This document shows positions 63,701-64,000 of a stretch of DNA of 64,000 nucleotides, in pieces. The notes beneath the pieces were generated by a model. The model saw only the letters and a program-made list of their open reading frames with translations. It had not been told where the DNA came from and made no database searches. Source of the stretch: Chitinophaga sp. S165 (GTDB lineage Bacteria; Bacteroidota; Bacteroidia; Chitinophagales; Chitinophagaceae); assembly GCF_003182155.1 (NCBI RefSeq), contig NZ_QGTG01000006.1:310001-374000 (forward strand). The letters are read 5' to 3'. A program made the position numbers and the translations under genes. How positions within the stretch are numbered: position 1 is the stretch's first letter; the number at the start of each line of letters is the position of its first letter.

Positions 63701-63946
63701 CTGGCCGGGAGCAGCCTTAATAGTAAAATTTCCTTTGTCATCGGTTGTAGTGGCTTTTTTAGTTCCTTTAATAGTAATAGAAGCACCCGGAACCGGGCTG
63801 CCTGTTTCCCTGGAAGTAACTGTACCGGAAACGGTCCGTTCGTCGCCGGATTGGTTCTGTGCCCGGGCCGGCATAATAAAAGCACAAAAGAAGGTCACGA
63901 TCCATACCAATAGGTATGACCCTCCAGTAATACTGGCTCGTTTCAT
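60752..63946 (-). CDS. SusC/RagA-family TonB-linked outer membrane transporter
   Basis: TonB-dependent importer heading the PUL. A signal peptide (ending ARAQ) precedes a carboxypeptidase-regulatory-like domain (about residues 38-115), then the SusC plug with VVVIGYGKMKK, IQGRAAGVYV, GISVNIRGVSTL and PLYVIDGVQI. A barrel follows, ending SASVAVDF. The 1064 residues are typical. The 54 bases left upstream to the window edge contain an ATCG-TTT-CGAT inverted repeat, but the full promoter lies outside. It forms an operon with SusD, the glycan-binding protein and the glycosidase. Confidence 0.96.
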   Translation of the reverse strand: MKRASITGGSYLLVWIVTFFCAFIMPARAQNQSGDERTVSGTVTSRETGSPVPGASITIKGTKKATTTDDKGNFTIKAAPGQVISISSMGFMPRDFKTGTSGAVNIALQDDYRKLNDVVVIGYGKMKKTDQSSAQVSITSADVNRTVNTTIDQAIQGRAAGVYVTQNSGQPGGGISVNIRGVSTLSGTNEPLYVIDGVQIQPATISYGATSSVNALAGINPADIESIEILQGPSATAVYGSRATNGVVLVTTKRGKAGKVKVSYNYLYTLQDKPEDISTMNLQQFAQMNNEIDLLLSRAPQPEFQNPGVLGHGTNWQDALFQTAPLQKHQVTIGGGSNNTTYYMSGEYFKQDGVAIGSKFDRYSFRLNLDNQAFTWLKLSTSLNFYQTKEKLASTSEDVVRNAINLAPNIPVRNPDGSWGGATENEYGSNAKFAPLNPVAIASLVNNDYKRTGGLGGATAEINIIKGLTFRTSFNGNFEYSDGSKFTPTYQLGYNVNEKATLAINNGRNFYWNLNELLQYNREIGKHSFGVMVSHEAQAWNGQGFSAQRVGFASNDIPSLNLGDALGQTTGSYKNSGALESYLGRINYTYDNRYILQLAGRADGSSNFGIENRWGYFPSVSVAWRITGEDFMKDLPFINELKIRAEYGTTGNNGSGGAQFSSLSAVTSPWGAGFRTGQYGNAGLKWESTMTKNIGFNLSVLKDRIQLEGDFYIKKTDNLLMPNPLPAYMGTQGEGAINPPVVNIGAMQNKGFGITLNTVNIDNRSGFVWRTNFNISSFKTKVTKFYSDAAFLSRTAWYMNNFTSRSVIGEAPWQFYGYVADGLFQSVEEINGSAIPAQADGTRLPVATDGVWVGDVKYKDLNGDKIIDSRDQTYIGNPWPKLTFGLTNTFAYKGFDLSILVTGVQGNDIFNYLRFENTNPNNINLGRNLLQESFGYARVSDEGGKAHLLNPGTNVPRIVATDINGNGNRFTNLFVEDGSYIRIKNVQLGYTIPRTLLKNQSVVNNVRLSAGVQNLATFTKYKGYDPEVGAYLGKEVQLNSQLMGVDAGRYPLTRLYSASVAVDF

Positions 63947-64000
63947 AGCGTGGAGATTAAGTTTTTAAATTAATGCGCGATCGTTTCGATTTTGGTGAAT

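Overview
The window looks like chromosome of a Bacteroidota (Bacteroidetes) bacterium of the Chitinophagaceae, most likely Chitinophaga or a close relative. The grounds are two SusC/SusD pairs, a type IX secretion sorting domain, several TAnnTTTG-type promoter boxes, Bacteroidetes-style LptA/LptD/MCE genes, LytTR signalling and many lipoproteins ending in a -SACSK- type lipobox. No tRNA, rRNA, CRISPR array, transposase or phage gene was found. The genus is inferred, not proven.

Layout. 1-7.5 kb: an AraC/PchR-type regulator, a 45-bp perfect hairpin, a K+-dependent-type membrane pyrophosphatase, a bifunctional NAD(P)HX repair enzyme, two related small envelope proteins and NhaA. 7.5-16.3 kb: an envelope biogenesis block. 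An MCE/MlaD-like protein, an LptA/OstA-like protein and NhaA share overlapping start and stop codons. A cell wall amidase with duplicated C-terminal repeats lies beside them, LptD is divergent, and PlsC follows. 16.4-25.2 kb: mixed regulators (AraC, Crp/Fnr, LytTR with its kinase), an SDR protein lacking the usual Tyr/Lys pair, a lipoprotein metallopeptidase, an alpha/beta hydrolase and a transglutaminase-like protein. 25.2-31.1 kb: a TonB receptor, MarR, GNAT, a SUKH-fold protein and an Omp85-type barrel. Three of these have related TTTGTCYAC-type sites upstream, which suggests a small MarR regulon. 31-41.8 kb: a class A beta-lactamase-like protein, a GH2 and SGNH esterase pair, a Fic protein with an inverted repeat and tandem repeats upstream, an NPP-type phosphodiesterase, an MBL-fold protein and hypotheticals. 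41.9-42.5 kb: two small AT-rich membrane-protein genes. 42.8-48.8 kb: a giant T9SS-secreted adhesin-like protein with two predicted seven-bladed FG-GAP propellers.

48.9-64 kb is a polysaccharide utilisation region read on the minus strand: SusC, SusD, a surface glycan-binding protein, a clan GH-A-like glycosidase lipoprotein and an MFS transporter, then a second SusC/SusD pair. A 0.5-kb leader carrying two 21-bp LacI-like operator repeats separates the second pair from the rest. The expected flow is binding and cleavage of a glycan at the surface, TonB-driven import through SusC/SusD, and uptake of the released sugars by the MFS carrier. The substrate cannot be read from the sequence.

The strongest leads are the 45-bp hairpin, the Fic upstream architecture, the double-propeller T9SS protein, the catalytic-residue-deficient SDR with a palindromic divergent promoter, the shared MarR-like sites, the two small membrane genes, and the LacI-like operator pair. 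No complete, obviously new defence or conflict system is visible.
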